From Brevibacterium sanguinis (lineage in GTDB: Bacteria > Actinomycetota > Actinomycetes > Actinomycetales > Brevibacteriaceae): a stretch of DNA of 64,000 bases. The notes under the pieces were generated by a model, which worked only from the letters and a program-made list of their open reading frames with translations, was not told where the DNA came from and did no database searches. Positions 49,559 through 58,661 of this stretch are shown here, one piece after another. The DNA is taken from contig NZ_QNSB01000006.1 of assembly GCF_003315415.1 (NCBI RefSeq), forward strand, positions 124,001 to 188,000, read 5' to 3'. The position numbers and the translations under genes were made by a program. Every line of letters starts with the position of its first letter. The first letter of the stretch is position 1.

Positions 49559-51019
49559 ATGGCTTCCGTCCTCTCCCGATCGGCGATCATCGCGCCGAAG
49601 ACCTTCAACCGGTGGCTGATCCCACCGGCCGCCCTGGCCATCCACCTGTGCATCGGGCAGGTCTACGCCTTCAGCGTCTTCAAGATCCCCTTCATGTCGC
49701 ACTTCGAGGCGGGCGAGGTCGAGGTCGGCTGGATCTTCTCCATCGCGATCCTCATGCTCGGCATCTCCTCCGCGGTGTTCGGCACCTGGGTGGAGAAGGC
49801 CGGGCCGCGGGCCTCGATGGTCGCCGCGGGCACCTGCTGGGTCGTCGGCTTCCTCATCGCCGCGCTCGGCATCGTCACCGGTCAGCTGTGGCTGGTCTAC
49901 CTCGGCTACGGCGTGATCGGCGGCATCGGACTGGGCATCGGCTACATCTCCCCGGTGTCCACCCTGATGAAGTGGTTCCCCGACCGTCCCGGCCTGGCCA
50001 CGGGCCTGGCGATCATGGGCTTCGGCGGCGGCGCACTCATCGCCAGCCCGATGTCGAACGCCCTCATGGCCCTCTACGGCGGAGGCGACGCGCCGGAGAA
50101 CCTCGTCGCGGGCCTGACCCCGACGTTCCTCACCCTCGGCATCGTCTACGCCCTCGTCATCGCGGCGGGAGCCTTCGTCATCCGCGTTCCGCACCCGGAG
50201 TGGACGCCGAAGGGCTTCGACCCCGCGCAGGCGACCGCGAAGCCGCTGCAGACGACGGGCAACGTCTCGGCGCGCAACGCCGTGCGCACCCGCCAGTTCT
50301 GGCTGCTCTGGGTCGTCCTCTTCCTCAACGTCACCGCCGGGATCGGCATCCTCGAGAACGCCGCCCCGATGATCCAGAGCTACTTCGGGATCACCGCCGC
50401 CGCGGCCGCCGGCTACGTCGGTCTGCTGTCACTGGGCAACATGGCCGGCCGGTTCGTGTGGTCGACGACCTCCGACTACCTCGGCCGCAAGAACAACTAC
50501 ATGATCTACCTCGGCGGCGGGCTCATCCTCTACCTGCTCGTCGCCTTCCTCGGCGGGGACTCGCTCTTCGTCTTCATCACCGCGACCCTGCTCATCATCT
50601 CCTTCTACGGCGGCGGGTTCTCCACCGTCCCCGCCTACCTCAAGGACCTGTTCGGCACCTACCAGGTCGGAGCGATCCACGGTCGCCTCCTCACCGCCTG
50701 GTCCGCCGCGGGAGTCGCCGGCCCCCTCATCGTCAACTCCGTCGTCGAGGCGGGCGAGAAGGCCGGGAAGGAGGGCCCTGCCCTCTACACGCCCGGCCTG
50801 TTCATCATGGCCGGAGCGCTGCTCATCGGGTTCATCGCCAACACCTTCGTCAAGGCCGTCGACGACCGCTACCTCGAACCCGAGGACACCGACGCGGACG
50901 CAGCAGGCACCCGGGCAGGGGCAGACGCTCGCGCAGGCGCCGGCTCACCCCTCGAGTCGTCGCATTCCACCGCGCAGGGCAGCGCCGCGACCACCGATCG
51001 AAAGGACACCGAATCATGA
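49559..51019 (+). CDS. OFA-family MFS transporter (oxalate/formate antiporter-like)
   Basis: Predicted 486 aa with 12 helices. The OFA pattern is clear: IHLCIGQVYAFSVFKIPF in helix 1, GYISPVSTLMKWFPDRPGLATGLAIMGFGGGALI and RFVWSTTSDYLGRKNNYMIY. Family members exchange oxalate, formate or other small carboxylates. A hydrophilic C-terminal tail of about 45 residues is Ala/Asp/Thr-rich. The end overlaps a 50-codon membrane protein gene by ATGA. The adjacent molybdenum hydroxylase might produce its carboxylate substrate. Confidence 0.88.
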   Translation: MASVLSRSAIIAPKTFNRWLIPPAALAIHLCIGQVYAFSVFKIPFMSHFEAGEVEVGWIFSIAILMLGISSAVFGTWVEKAGPRASMVAAGTCWVVGFLIAALGIVTGQLWLVYLGYGVIGGIGLGIGYISPVSTLMKWFPDRPGLATGLAIMGFGGGALIASPMSNALMALYGGGDAPENLVAGLTPTFLTLGIVYALVIAAGAFVIRVPHPEWTPKGFDPAQATAKPLQTTGNVSARNAVRTRQFWLLWVVLFLNVTAGIGILENAAPMIQSYFGITAAAAAGYVGLLSLGNMAGRFVWSTTSDYLGRKNNYMIYLGGGLILYLLVAFLGGDSLFVFITATLLIISFYGGGFSTVPAYLKDLFGTYQVGAIHGRLLTAWSAAGVAGPLIVNSVVEAGEKAGKEGPALYTPGLFIMAGALLIGFIANTFVKAVDDRYLEPEDTDADAAGTRAGADARAGAGSPLESSHSTAQGSAATTDRKDTES

Positions 51020-51168
51020 GCACGAGCACTTCCGCCGAGATCGTGCCGAACGAGGGCGGTCGGGTCTACACGACCGTCGGGGCGATCCTCTCCCTGGTCG
51101 TCGTCAGCGGACTGGCCTGGGGGCTGGTCCAGACGGCGATCAAGGCCGTCGCGATCTTCACCGAGTGA
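51016..51168 (+). CDS. Small single-helix partner of the OFA transporter
   Basis: Predicted 50 aa with one transmembrane helix (VYTTVGAILSLVVVSGLAWG, then LVQTAIKAVAIF). It begins within the transporter stop (ATGA overlap), so it is made together with it. Small proteins of this form after OFA transporters are annotated as MFS transporter small subunits in actinobacteria. Its role, perhaps stabilising the transporter, is not established. Confidence 0.8.
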   Translation: MSTSTSAEIVPNEGGRVYTTVGAILSLVVVSGLAWGLVQTAIKAVAIFTE

Positions 51169-51208
51169 GGGCACCGAACTGAACTCGCACTCGGGCAGCG
51201 GGAGCCAA

Positions 51209-51964
51209 GTGCCGTGGTCGGCGATCCTGCGCAACACGGCACTGGCACTCGTCGTGCTCGCCGCCCTGTGGATGATCTTCAACGTCCGCCTGCCCTCGCT
51301 CGACGCCCTCCAGAAGGACATCTCCGACCTCGGCGGATGGGGCTTCGGCGCCTTCATCCTCCTCTATGCCCTCGTCGCCGCGACTCCGATCCCGATCACC
51401 ATCATGGCCGTCGCCGGCGGCCTGGTCTTCGGCCTCCCCATCGGCACGTTCCTGTCGATGATCGGCGTCGTCATCGGCTGCTACGGCGGATACTGGATCT
51501 CGCGCGGGCTCGGGCGCGAGACCGTGATGAAACTGCTGGGCAGCCATGCCGAAACGGTCGAGAACCAGCTCACCGACGGCGGCTTCTATGCGGTGTGCGC
51601 CGCTCGCCTCATGCCCGGGATCCCGTACTGGCCGGTCAACTACGGCAGCGGAGCCCTGGGCATCGACAGCCGCACCTTCCTCCTCGCGACCGTGGTCTCG
51701 TCCCTGCCCGGACAACTGTCGCTCGTCGCCATCGGCGCCTTCATCGGGAACCCGACGGTCCTCAACGGCATCGCCGTCGGGGTCTCGTGGGCGCTCGTCA
51801 TCGTGCTGACGATCATCGCCTTCCGCCGCTGGCGGTCGACCCGGAAGGCCGATCCGCAGACCGAAGGCCCGGAAGATCCGCAGACCGGCGGGACGGAATC
51901 CGATCCGAGGTCCCGGACGGATGAGGGCACCCGGACGGACGCCGGTCCCGAACAGAGCGACTGA
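51209..51964 (+). CDS. VTT/TVP38-TMEM64 family membrane protein
   Basis: Predicted 251 aa. After a first helix (10-27), the VTT domain is recognisable by TPIPITIMAVAGGLVFGLPIGTFLSMIGVVIGCYGGYWISRGLGRE, and by AARLMPGIPYWPVNYGSGAL and the following helix. DedA-like proteins act as lipid scramblases or transporters. The start is a GTG with GGGAG 4-5 nt upstream. The C-terminal 45 residues are hydrophilic with short Pro/Asp/Gly/Thr repeats. It follows the OFA genes by 40 nt and may be cotranscribed. Confidence 0.85.
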   Translation: MPWSAILRNTALALVVLAALWMIFNVRLPSLDALQKDISDLGGWGFGAFILLYALVAATPIPITIMAVAGGLVFGLPIGTFLSMIGVVIGCYGGYWISRGLGRETVMKLLGSHAETVENQLTDGGFYAVCAARLMPGIPYWPVNYGSGALGIDSRTFLLATVVSSLPGQLSLVAIGAFIGNPTVLNGIAVGVSWALVIVLTIIAFRRWRSTRKADPQTEGPEDPQTGGTESDPRSRTDEGTRTDAGPEQSD

Positions 51965-52037
51965 CCCGTCCGAGCCCGCGGCCGACACCGCAACGCGCCG
52001 ATGCCACCGCAGCGACCTGCCGCCGCCGCGCCCGACC

Positions 52038-53147
52038 TCAGGCGTCGAAGTCGACGGTCACCTCGTCGCCGACGGGGAACGTCTGGCAGGTGAGCACGAA
52101 GCCCGCGGCGACCTCGGTCTCCTCGAGCGCGTAGTTGCGCACCATGTCGACCTCGCCGGCGCAGACCTTCGCCCGGCACGTCCCGCACACCCCGCCCTTG
52201 CACGCGAACGGCAGGTCCGAGCGCGACTTCTGCGCGGAGTCGAGGATCGTCGAGGCCTGCGACATCGCCGAGGTGGTCCGTCGTCCGTCGAGGACGATCG
52301 TCACCTCGCTCGTCGCTCCCTCGACCGCGGCGTCGGCGTGGATGAGCTCGGGCGGGGGCTCGTCGACGTAGAAGAGCTCGAAGTGGACCCGATCCTTCGG
52401 GAAGCCGAGTTCGGCGAGGACAGTGCGGGCGTCGCTGAGCATCCCGAACGGTCCGCACAGCCAGACGTGGTCGACGTCGTGCAGGGGCACGAGCACCGTG
52501 AGCAGCTGCCGGAGCCGCTCGGCATCGAGGCGTCCGGAGAACATCTCCACCTCCCGCGGCTCCCGGGACAGCACGTGGATGAGGTCGAACTGCTCGTGGC
52601 GGGAGTCCTTGAGGTCGGCGAGCTCGTCGGCGAACATCACCGTCGTCGTGCTGCGATTGCCGTAGAGCAGCGTCACCGAGGCCTCCGGGTGGCGCAGGAC
52701 GGTCGAGGCGACCGAGAGCATCGGGGTGATGCCGGAGCCCGCGGCGATGCACAGGTGCCGCCCACCCATGTCGGGTTCCGCGCGGAAGCTCCCGCTCGGC
52801 GGCTGCGCCTCGACGACCTCGCCCGGGCGGATCTCGTGGATGAGCCAGGTGGAGAAGAGCCCACCGGGGATCTCCCGCACCCCGATCCGGGGTGGAGCGC
52901 CGGCCGGGGCGCAGATCGAGTAGGTCCGGCGGTGCTCGACCCCGTCGACGACCCGGCGCAGGGTCAGCGACTGCCCGGCGGCGAAGTCGAAGAGCTCGGC
53001 GTGCTCCTCGGGAACGTCGAAGGTCACCGCGACCGAGTCCTCGGTGAGGCGATCGACCGACCGCACGGTCAGCGGGTAGAAGCGGGAGCGTCCCCGCTGG
53101 TCGGACACGGCGGGGGTCGGCGTCGTGCGCTCCGCGGTCTCGGTCAT
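52038..53147 (-). CDS. paaE: Phenylacetyl-CoA epoxidase, reductase subunit
   Basis: Predicted 369 aa. FNR-like flavin domain (HRRTYSICAPAGAPPRIGVREI), NAD(P) site (CIAAGSGITPMLSVAST; VWLCGPFGM), and a C-terminal plant-type 2Fe-2S domain with CKGGVCGTCRAKV and a later Cys (LTCQTFP). It passes NADPH electrons to the PaaAC oxygenase. It is the last gene of paaABCDE; the start is separated from the paaD stop by one base (TGAGATG). Confidence 0.95.
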   Translation of the reverse strand: MTETAERTTPTPAVSDQRGRSRFYPLTVRSVDRLTEDSVAVTFDVPEEHAELFDFAAGQSLTLRRVVDGVEHRRTYSICAPAGAPPRIGVREIPGGLFSTWLIHEIRPGEVVEAQPPSGSFRAEPDMGGRHLCIAAGSGITPMLSVASTVLRHPEASVTLLYGNRSTTTVMFADELADLKDSRHEQFDLIHVLSREPREVEMFSGRLDAERLRQLLTVLVPLHDVDHVWLCGPFGMLSDARTVLAELGFPKDRVHFELFYVDEPPPELIHADAAVEGATSEVTIVLDGRRTTSAMSQASTILDSAQKSRSDLPFACKGGVCGTCRAKVCAGEVDMVRNYALEETEVAAGFVLTCQTFPVGDEVTVDFDA

Positions 53148-53148
53148 C

Positions 53149-53715
53149 TCAGATCTCCTTCACGTGCTCGAAGGGCTCGAGGCAGTCGCGGCACTGGTAC
53201 ATCGCCTTGCACGCGGTCGGCCCGAACTCGGACGTCAGCCGCACCTCGGCCGATCCGCACAGAGTGCACCGGACGTCCCGCTTCGTCGGCAGCAGGGTCA
53301 GCGCCACGGGACCCGATTGCCGGCGTGAGGGGCCCGGAGGGGAGATCCCCGCGGCAGCCAGCGCCTGTCGTCCCGCCTCGGTGATCCAGTCGCTCGACCA
53401 GGCCGGGGTCAGGGACACGCGCACCTCGGCGTCGGGGAATCCCGCGGCCTCGAGCTCGCGCTGCAGGTCGTCGCGCATCGTCGCCATCGCCGGGCATCCC
53501 GAGTAGGTCGGGGTGATGACCGCGATGACCCGGCCGTCCTCGTATCGGACGTCGCGGAGGACGCCGAGGTCGACGAGGGTGAGCATCGGCATCTCGGGGT
53601 CGGTCACCCGGGCCGCGGCCGCCCGAGCGCGGTCGAGCACCTCGGCGCGGGTGCCGGTCGGTCCGCCGCCGCGTGCCGTCGCCTCGGTGCGGGTCTCAAG
53701 TGTCACGGTCACCAC
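53149..53715 (-). CDS. paaD: Phenylacetyl-CoA epoxidase maturation subunit PaaD
   Basis: Predicted 187-188 aa. The DUF59/MIP18 domain (DPEMPMLTLVDLGVLRDVRYEDGRVIAVITPTYSGCPAM) is followed by a zinc-finger-like tail CTLCGSAEVRLTSEFGPTACKAMYQCRDC. PaaD helps assemble iron centres. Tandem GTG codons at 53715 and 53712 compete; the second overlaps the paaC stop as GTGA and is the likelier start. It matches PaaD in both domains. Confidence 0.93.
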   Translation of the reverse strand: MVTVTLETRTEATARGGGPTGTRAEVLDRARAAAARVTDPEMPMLTLVDLGVLRDVRYEDGRVIAVITPTYSGCPAMATMRDDLQRELEAAGFPDAEVRVSLTPAWSSDWITEAGRQALAAAGISPPGPSRRQSGPVALTLLPTKRDVRCTLCGSAEVRLTSEFGPTACKAMYQCRDCLEPFEHVKEI

Positions 53716-54728
53716 GTCCCCCTCGGGTGGGCGCGGGCGACGACCTGCATCTCGGCGAGCATCCTACTCAGCGCCTCCGTGTGGAGGCCGTCGCGTCCCT
53801 TCCGTCCCCGCACCCCGGCGAGCGCCCCGCGCTCGGGCCGGTCGATGCCCGCCGCCGCGAAGACCTGGTCGACGATGACATCGGCCTCACCGGCCACCCC
53901 GGCGGGGCTGACTCCGATGCCCGCCTCGGCGACCGCGGCTTCGACGGGATGGGTCTCGAAGAGTTCGGGCCACAGCGGCCACAGCCCGTCGAAGGCGGTG
54001 AGCAGGCGGGTGCGCGACTCCTCAGTGCCGCGGGCCAGAGTGACCACCCAGCGGCCGGCGAAGTCCCGGTGGTAGGTGAGCTCCTTGACGCCCTTCTCGG
54101 CGATCGCCGAGAGGACGGCGTCGCGGCTGCCGCGGAGGCGGTCGAACAGCGCCATCCGCCACGTGGAGAAGAGGAGGATCTTCGCGACCGCCTCGGCGAA
54201 GTCCCCGTTGGGCACCTCGGCGAGGCGGACGTTGCGGAACGCCGTGTCGTCGCGGAAGAACGCGAGCCGGTCCTCGTCGGGCACCGGCGAGTCCTCCGGC
54301 AGCTGCGGGACGAGGCCGGGATCGGCGGCGGCCGCGCGGGCGAGCAGGAGCCTGGCCTGGCCGAGCAGGTCGAGGGCGATGTTCGCCAGGGCGATGTCCT
54401 CCTCGAGGTCAGGGGCCCGCGAGCACCATTCGGAGAGGCGCTGGGAGAGGACGAGGGCGTCGTCGCCGAGCATGAGGCAGTAGGCGGCCAGGTCCGCGGC
54501 GTCCACACCCTCGGGCACGGTCGTGTCGACTCCGGCGAGCGGGTCCTCGAAATCGGTGCCGAACGCCCAGTGGGCGTCGTTGACGAGCAGGCCCGAGTAC
54601 GCGTTGTCGTGGTCGTCAGAATGGGTGCGGATCTCCGGGGCGCCGGACGTCTGCGGCTCAGGGGCGCGGGACGCGCGGGTCTCCGCGCCGTCGGCGGGGG
54701 TGCGGGCCTCCGGTGGCTGGGCAGTCAT
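53709..54728 (-). CDS. paaC: Phenylacetyl-CoA epoxidase subunit PaaC
   Basis: Predicted 339 aa, the structural ferritin-like partner of PaaA. LADYCLMLGDD-type start (LAAYCLMLGDDALVLSQRLSEWCSRAPDLEEDIALANIALDLLGQARLLL), then LTYHRDFAGRWVVTLARGTEESRTRL. About 60 N-terminal residues (Pro/Ala/Ser-rich, containing TSGAPE) exceed the usual 250-280 aa length. It starts 13 nt after the paaB stop and overlaps paaD. Confidence 0.93.
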   Translation of the reverse strand: MTAQPPEARTPADGAETRASRAPEPQTSGAPEIRTHSDDHDNAYSGLLVNDAHWAFGTDFEDPLAGVDTTVPEGVDAADLAAYCLMLGDDALVLSQRLSEWCSRAPDLEEDIALANIALDLLGQARLLLARAAAADPGLVPQLPEDSPVPDEDRLAFFRDDTAFRNVRLAEVPNGDFAEAVAKILLFSTWRMALFDRLRGSRDAVLSAIAEKGVKELTYHRDFAGRWVVTLARGTEESRTRLLTAFDGLWPLWPELFETHPVEAAVAEAGIGVSPAGVAGEADVIVDQVFAAAGIDRPERGALAGVRGRKGRDGLHTEALSRMLAEMQVVARAHPRGTW

Positions 54729-54741
54729 CGCCGATCACCTC

Positions 54742-55071
54742 TCACATGTGCGGGACATCGGCGGGGATGTCGTAGAAGGTCGGGTGGCGGTAGACCTTGT
54801 CGCCGCTGGGAGCGAACAGCGGGTCCTTCTCGTCGGGGCTCGAGGCCGTGATCGCCGACGAGCGCACGACCCAGATGCTCACTCCCTCGTTGCGGCGCGT
54901 GTAGACGTCGCGGGCATGGCGGACGGCCATCTCGTCGTCGGGAGCGTGGAGGGACCCGACGTGGACATGGTTGAGCCCGCGCTTGCCCCGGACGAACACC
55001 TCGTAGAGCGGCCATTCGCCACGCGGGGTCGCGTTCTCCGGCGCCGAGGCGGTCGTCGGATTCTCGTTCAT
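54742..55071 (-). CDS. paaB: Phenylacetyl-CoA epoxidase subunit PaaB
   Basis: Predicted 109 aa. The PaaB core is present: [50 protein letters not shown], and a C-terminal [18 protein letters not shown]. PaaB bridges PaaAC heterodimers. It overlaps the paaA stop by ATGA. Confidence 0.95.
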   Translation of the reverse strand: MNENPTTASAPENATPRGEWPLYEVFVRGKRGLNHVHVGSLHAPDDEMAVRHARDVYTRRNEGVSIWVVRSSAITASSPDEKDPLFAPSGDKVYRHPTFYDIPADVPHM

Positions 55072-56084
55072 CGGGCGACCTCCTCGGCGCGGGCGCCGGC
55101 AGTGTCAGCAGCATCCGAGGCGGCCGCCTCGGCGGACTTCTCCGCGAAGGCCATGGCCGCCTCCCTCACCCACGCCCCGTCGTCCCAGGCGCTCTTCCGG
55201 TGCGCCAGCCGCTGCACGTTGCAGGGACCATTGCCCTTGACGACGGACCAGAACTCGGACCAGTCGGGCTGGGTGAAGTCGTAGTGGCCGCGCTCCTCGT
55301 TCCAGCGGAGGTTCTCGTCGGGGAACGTCACGCCGAGGGCCTCGGCCTGCGGGACGGACATGTCGACGAACTTCTGGCGCAGCTCGTCGTTCGTGTGGGT
55401 CTTGATCCCCCACTCCATCGACTGCGCAGTGTTCGGGGAGTCGTCGTCGGGCGGGCCGAACATCATGAGCGCGGGCCACCAGAAGCGGTCGACGGATTCC
55501 TGCACCATCTCACGCTGCTCGTCGGTGCCGCGCATCATCGTCATGAGCAGTTCGTAGCCCTGACGCTGATGGAAGGACTCCTCCTTGCAAATGCGGATCA
55601 TCGCCCGTCCATAGGGTCCGAACGAGGTGCGGCACAGGGGCACCTGGTTGACGATCGCGGCGCCGTCGACGAGCCAGCCGATCGTCCCCACATCGGCGAA
55701 CGACAGGGTCGGGTAGTTGAAGATCGAGGAGTACTTCTGCTTGCCGGCGATGAGCTTCTCGGTGAGCTCGTTGCGGCTCGCGCCCAGGGTCTCCGTCGCC
55801 GAGTAGAGGTAGAGCCCGTGGCCGGCCTCGTCCTGGACCTTGGCGAGCAGGATCGCCTTACGACGCAGGGAGGGTGCGCGCGAGATCCAGTTGCCCTCGG
55901 GCTGCATGCCGATGATCTCGGAATGGGCGTGCTGGGCGACCTGGCGGATGAGCGTCTTCCGGTAGGGCTCGGGCATCCAGTCCCGCGGCTCGATCCGGTC
56001 CTTGGCCTCGATCGTCGCGTGGAACTGCGCCTCGAGCTCGGCCTCCGTCGTTCCGAGTCGTGCGTCTGGGATTTCCGTTGTCAT
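55068..56084 (-). CDS. paaA: Phenylacetyl-CoA epoxidase catalytic subunit PaaA
   Basis: Predicted 338 aa. Ferritin-like diiron enzyme: the first E...ExxH set is in [16 protein letters not shown] and [15 protein letters not shown], the second in [17 protein letters not shown]. It epoxidises phenylacetyl-CoA. ATG 56084 has GGAG 5 nt upstream; a GTG two codons earlier is less likely. The C-terminal 25 residues are Ala/Glu-rich. First gene of paaABCDE, with a TetR-type operator 50 bp upstream. Confidence 0.95.
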   Translation of the reverse strand: MTTEIPDARLGTTEAELEAQFHATIEAKDRIEPRDWMPEPYRKTLIRQVAQHAHSEIIGMQPEGNWISRAPSLRRKAILLAKVQDEAGHGLYLYSATETLGASRNELTEKLIAGKQKYSSIFNYPTLSFADVGTIGWLVDGAAIVNQVPLCRTSFGPYGRAMIRICKEESFHQRQGYELLMTMMRGTDEQREMVQESVDRFWWPALMMFGPPDDDSPNTAQSMEWGIKTHTNDELRQKFVDMSVPQAEALGVTFPDENLRWNEERGHYDFTQPDWSEFWSVVKGNGPCNVQRLAHRKSAWDDGAWVREAAMAFAEKSAEAAASDAADTAGARAEEVAR

Positions 56085-56135
56085 GACCACTCCGCCCTTG
56101 GATGTGTCGTGCCGGTCGCGGGCACCGAGAACGAT

Positions 56136-56159
56136 TTACTGACCATTTGTTCTGTATTA
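56136..56159 (-). promoter_or_regulatory. PaaR-type operator upstream of paaA
   Basis: TTACTGACC-ATTT-GTTCTGTAT (56136-56157) matches the shared phenylacetate operator TTAMTGACC-N4-GGTCRKTAA, with a weaker right half. A minus-strand -10 box TAATAC (56154-56159) overlaps it. It lies between the small hypothetical gene and paaA. Confidence 0.65.
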
Positions 56160-56191
56160 GTGTGACACAGGGCACGCCGAGGTGCAACGGC

Positions 56192-56536
56192 TCAGATTCC
56201 GGGCAATCGGCGGCCGACGACGATGACCGCCTCGTCGCCCGTGCTGTCCACCCGGGCGATCGACCAGACCCTGGCGGGAATGTCCGTGCCCGCGGCGGCC
56301 CGGAACCCGGGGACCTCGAGGACGAACTCGGCGGCGAGAGGCGTGCCGCTCAGCTGCAGCAGCTCCGCCTCCACCTCGACACCGTCACCGAACTCGATCC
56401 TCACCAACGCCGGGCGCAGCACCGAGGCTGGATGCGGCGATGCCGGGTCCCGGTCGGTGCCCGGCTCCGCGATCAGCCGCGCTCCCGGGAACAGATGGGT
56501 GCGGTCGGTGCGGAGGCGGAGCAGGTCGGAATGCAT
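56192..56536 (-). CDS. Small hypothetical protein in the paa locus
   Basis: Predicted 114 aa; no family recognised. It looks beta-rich: MHSDLLRLRTDRTHLFPGARLI at the start and ALVRIEFGDGVEVEAELLQL, then EAVIVVGRRL at the end. GGAG lies 9 nt before ATG 56536. It is upstream of paaA on the same strand, and divergent from paaI over 200 bp that contain a phenylacetate-type operator, so coexpression is plausible. It may be an accessory factor or unrelated. Confidence 0.6.
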   Translation of the reverse strand: MHSDLLRLRTDRTHLFPGARLIAEPGTDRDPASPHPASVLRPALVRIEFGDGVEVEAELLQLSGTPLAAEFVLEVPGFRAAAGTDIPARVWSIARVDSTGDEAVIVVGRRLPGI

Positions 56537-56620
56537 GCCGGCATTCTCCCACTCCCGATGGAGTCGGGCCGGGTTCCGCCTGGCGTGGCAATCCAAATCG
56601 TCGCGCGGAGCACGGGAGGA

Positions 56621-56672
56621 TTGTGAATGAGACCCGGATCACTCTATATTTAATGACCAGATGGTCGTTAAA
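56621..56672 (+). promoter_or_regulatory. paaI promoter with PaaR-type operator
   Basis: TTGTGA (56621-56626), an 18-bp spacer and TATATT (56645-56650) form the promoter. TTTAATGACC-AGAT-GGTCGTTAAA (56649-56672) is a 10-bp-arm inverted repeat with one mismatch that overlaps the -10 box and the expected start. It is the best match to the four-site consensus. Confidence 0.8.
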
Positions 56673-56737
56673 TCGGAACGCGCCTCGAGCCTGCCCCGCC
56701 GGCCGTCGTCCATCGCACCGACTCGAGGAGGAGTCCA

Positions 56738-57265
56738 GTGAACTCATCCGGGCACATCGGCCATGTCGACGCCACCGGCGCCGCCGCCATGTACGCCAAC
56801 GACCGCGCCTCACAGCATCTCGGCATCAGCCTCGACGACCACGGCCCCGGCTGGGCCACGTGTTCGATGACGGTCACCGACGTCATGACCAATGGGCACG
56901 AGATCACCCACGGCGGATACATCTTCCTCTTTGCCGACACGACGTTCGCGATGGCGTGCAACTATCCCGGATCCGTCACGGTCGCCTCGGGCGGTGACAT
57001 CACGTTCCTCCTCCCCACCCGGGTCGGCGATCGCCTCGTCGCCCATGGGCAGGAGGTCGCCAAGCAGGGACGATCGGGCATCTACGACGTCAGCGTCACT
57101 CGCGGGGACGAGCTCATCGCCGTCTACCGCGGGCGCTCCCGCACCCTGCCCGCCCCGTCTGCCGGCCCAGCCCCGACGGATTCCGACTCAGTTCCGGCGA
57201 ATTCCGCACCCGTGCCGCCCGCCGGCCCAGCCCCGTCCGCGGGCCCAGCCGCACCGCGCCCGTGA
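56738..57265 (+). CDS. paaI: Phenylacetyl-CoA thioesterase PaaI
   Basis: Predicted 175 aa. Hot-dog fold with the PaaI helix NGHEITHGGYIFLFADTTFAMACN (catalytic Asp in ADT) and ASGGDITFLLPTRVGDRLVAHGQEV. It hydrolyses stalled CoA intermediates of the pathway. The start is a GTG after AGGAGGAG. The C-terminal 38 residues are Pro/Ala/Ser low complexity (PAPSAGPAP-type units), beyond the usual 140 aa length. It leads the paaI-paaK unit. Confidence 0.92.
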   Translation: MNSSGHIGHVDATGAAAMYANDRASQHLGISLDDHGPGWATCSMTVTDVMTNGHEITHGGYIFLFADTTFAMACNYPGSVTVASGGDITFLLPTRVGDRLVAHGQEVAKQGRSGIYDVSVTRGDELIAVYRGRSRTLPAPSAGPAPTDSDSVPANSAPVPPAGPAPSAGPAAPRP

Positions 57266-57308
57266 ACCCGACCGCGAACCCAGCCCGCCGCACACCTGAG
57301 GAGAAACG

Positions 57309-58628
57309 ATGACCGCGAACAGCCTCGGCGCCGATGACCGAGTCGATCTCGATGCCGGCGAGCGCATGAGCCTCGACGAACTGCGCACCCGCCAGCTCGA
57401 GGGACTGCAGTCGACGGTGCGGGCCGCCTATGACAACGTCCCGTTCTACCGCCGCGCCCTCGACGAACTCGGGATCTCCCCGGACGACGTGACGAGCCTC
57501 GAGGACCTCTCCCGGCTGCCGTTCACGACCAAGCAGGACCTGCGCGACAACTACCCCTTCGGGATGTTCGCGGTGCCGCGAGATCGGGTCGCACGAATCC
57601 ACGCGTCGTCCGGCACCACGGGCCTGCCCACCGTCGTCGGTTACACCCAGCACGACCTCGACGTCTGGACGAGCCTCATCGCCCGGTCGATCCGCGCCGC
57701 CGGGGGCCGGGCCGGGCAGATGGTGCACAACGCCTACGGATACGGGCTGTTCACCGGCGGCCTCGGCGTCCATGGCGCCGAGCGCCATGGCTTCACGGTC
57801 GTCCCGATCTCCGGCGGCCAGACGCCGCGGCAGGTCCAGCTGATCCAGGACTTCGCCCCCGACATCATCACCGCGACACCCACCTACCTGCTGACGATCC
57901 TCGACGAGTTCCATGCGCAGGGCATCGACCCCACCTCGACGAGCCTGAAGATCGCGATCTGCGGCGCCGAACCCTGGACGGACGCGATGCGCCGGGAGAT
58001 CGAACGGTCCTTCGCGATCGACGCCGTCGACATCTACGGTCTCTCCGAGGTCATGGGCCCTGGAGTGGCGAGCGAATGCGTCGAGACGAAGGACGGCCCG
58101 ACGATCTGGGAGGACCACTTCTACCCCGAGGTCGTCGATCCGTTCACAGGCGAGGTCCTGCCCGACGGCGAGGAGGGCGAACTCGTCTTCACCTCGCTGT
58201 CGAAGGAGGCCCTGCCGATCATCCGCTATCGCACCCACGACCTCGCCAGCCTCCTGCCCGGCACCGCACGGCCGACCTTCCGGAGGATCTCGCGCATCAC
58301 CGGACGATCCGACGACCTCATCATCATCCGCGGCGTCAACGTCTACCCCGCCAACGTCGAGGCGGTGCTGTTCGAGTTCGAGCACCTCAGTCCGCACTTC
58401 CAGCTCGTCCTCACCCGCCCGAACCGGATGGACGAGGTCACCGTCGAGGTCGAGCACCGCGAAGGGGTCGGCGCGGTCGAGCTCGAGGGACTCGAGGCCA
58501 GCGTCGCCGACCGGATCAAGGAGCGCCTCGGCGTGACCGCCACCGTCGCGGTGCGGGAGCCGGGAGAGCTGCCGCGCTCGGTGGGCAAGCTCAAGCGCAT
58601 CGTCGACCGTCGCGAGAACATCCGATGA
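57309..58628 (+). CDS. paaK: Phenylacetate-CoA ligase
   Basis: Predicted 439 aa, the usual size. AMP-binding P-loop is in HASSGTTGLPTVVGYT; other landmarks are YDNVPFYRRALDELGISPDDVTSLEDLSRLPFTTKQDLRDNYPFGM, YGLSEVMGPGVASEC and GRSDDLIIIRGVNVYP, followed by a C-terminal lid with LPRSVGKLKRIVD. It activates phenylacetate to the CoA ester. GAGGAGA precedes the ATG. The gap to paaI is 43 nt, so they share a transcript. Confidence 0.95.
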   Translation: MTANSLGADDRVDLDAGERMSLDELRTRQLEGLQSTVRAAYDNVPFYRRALDELGISPDDVTSLEDLSRLPFTTKQDLRDNYPFGMFAVPRDRVARIHASSGTTGLPTVVGYTQHDLDVWTSLIARSIRAAGGRAGQMVHNAYGYGLFTGGLGVHGAERHGFTVVPISGGQTPRQVQLIQDFAPDIITATPTYLLTILDEFHAQGIDPTSTSLKIAICGAEPWTDAMRREIERSFAIDAVDIYGLSEVMGPGVASECVETKDGPTIWEDHFYPEVVDPFTGEVLPDGEEGELVFTSLSKEALPIIRYRTHDLASLLPGTARPTFRRISRITGRSDDLIIIRGVNVYPANVEAVLFEFEHLSPHFQLVLTRPNRMDEVTVEVEHREGVGAVELEGLEASVADRIKERLGVTATVAVREPGELPRSVGKLKRIVDRRENIR

Positions 58629-58661
58629 GGCGGCGCGGTGCCGCTGGATAGACTGGTGAGC

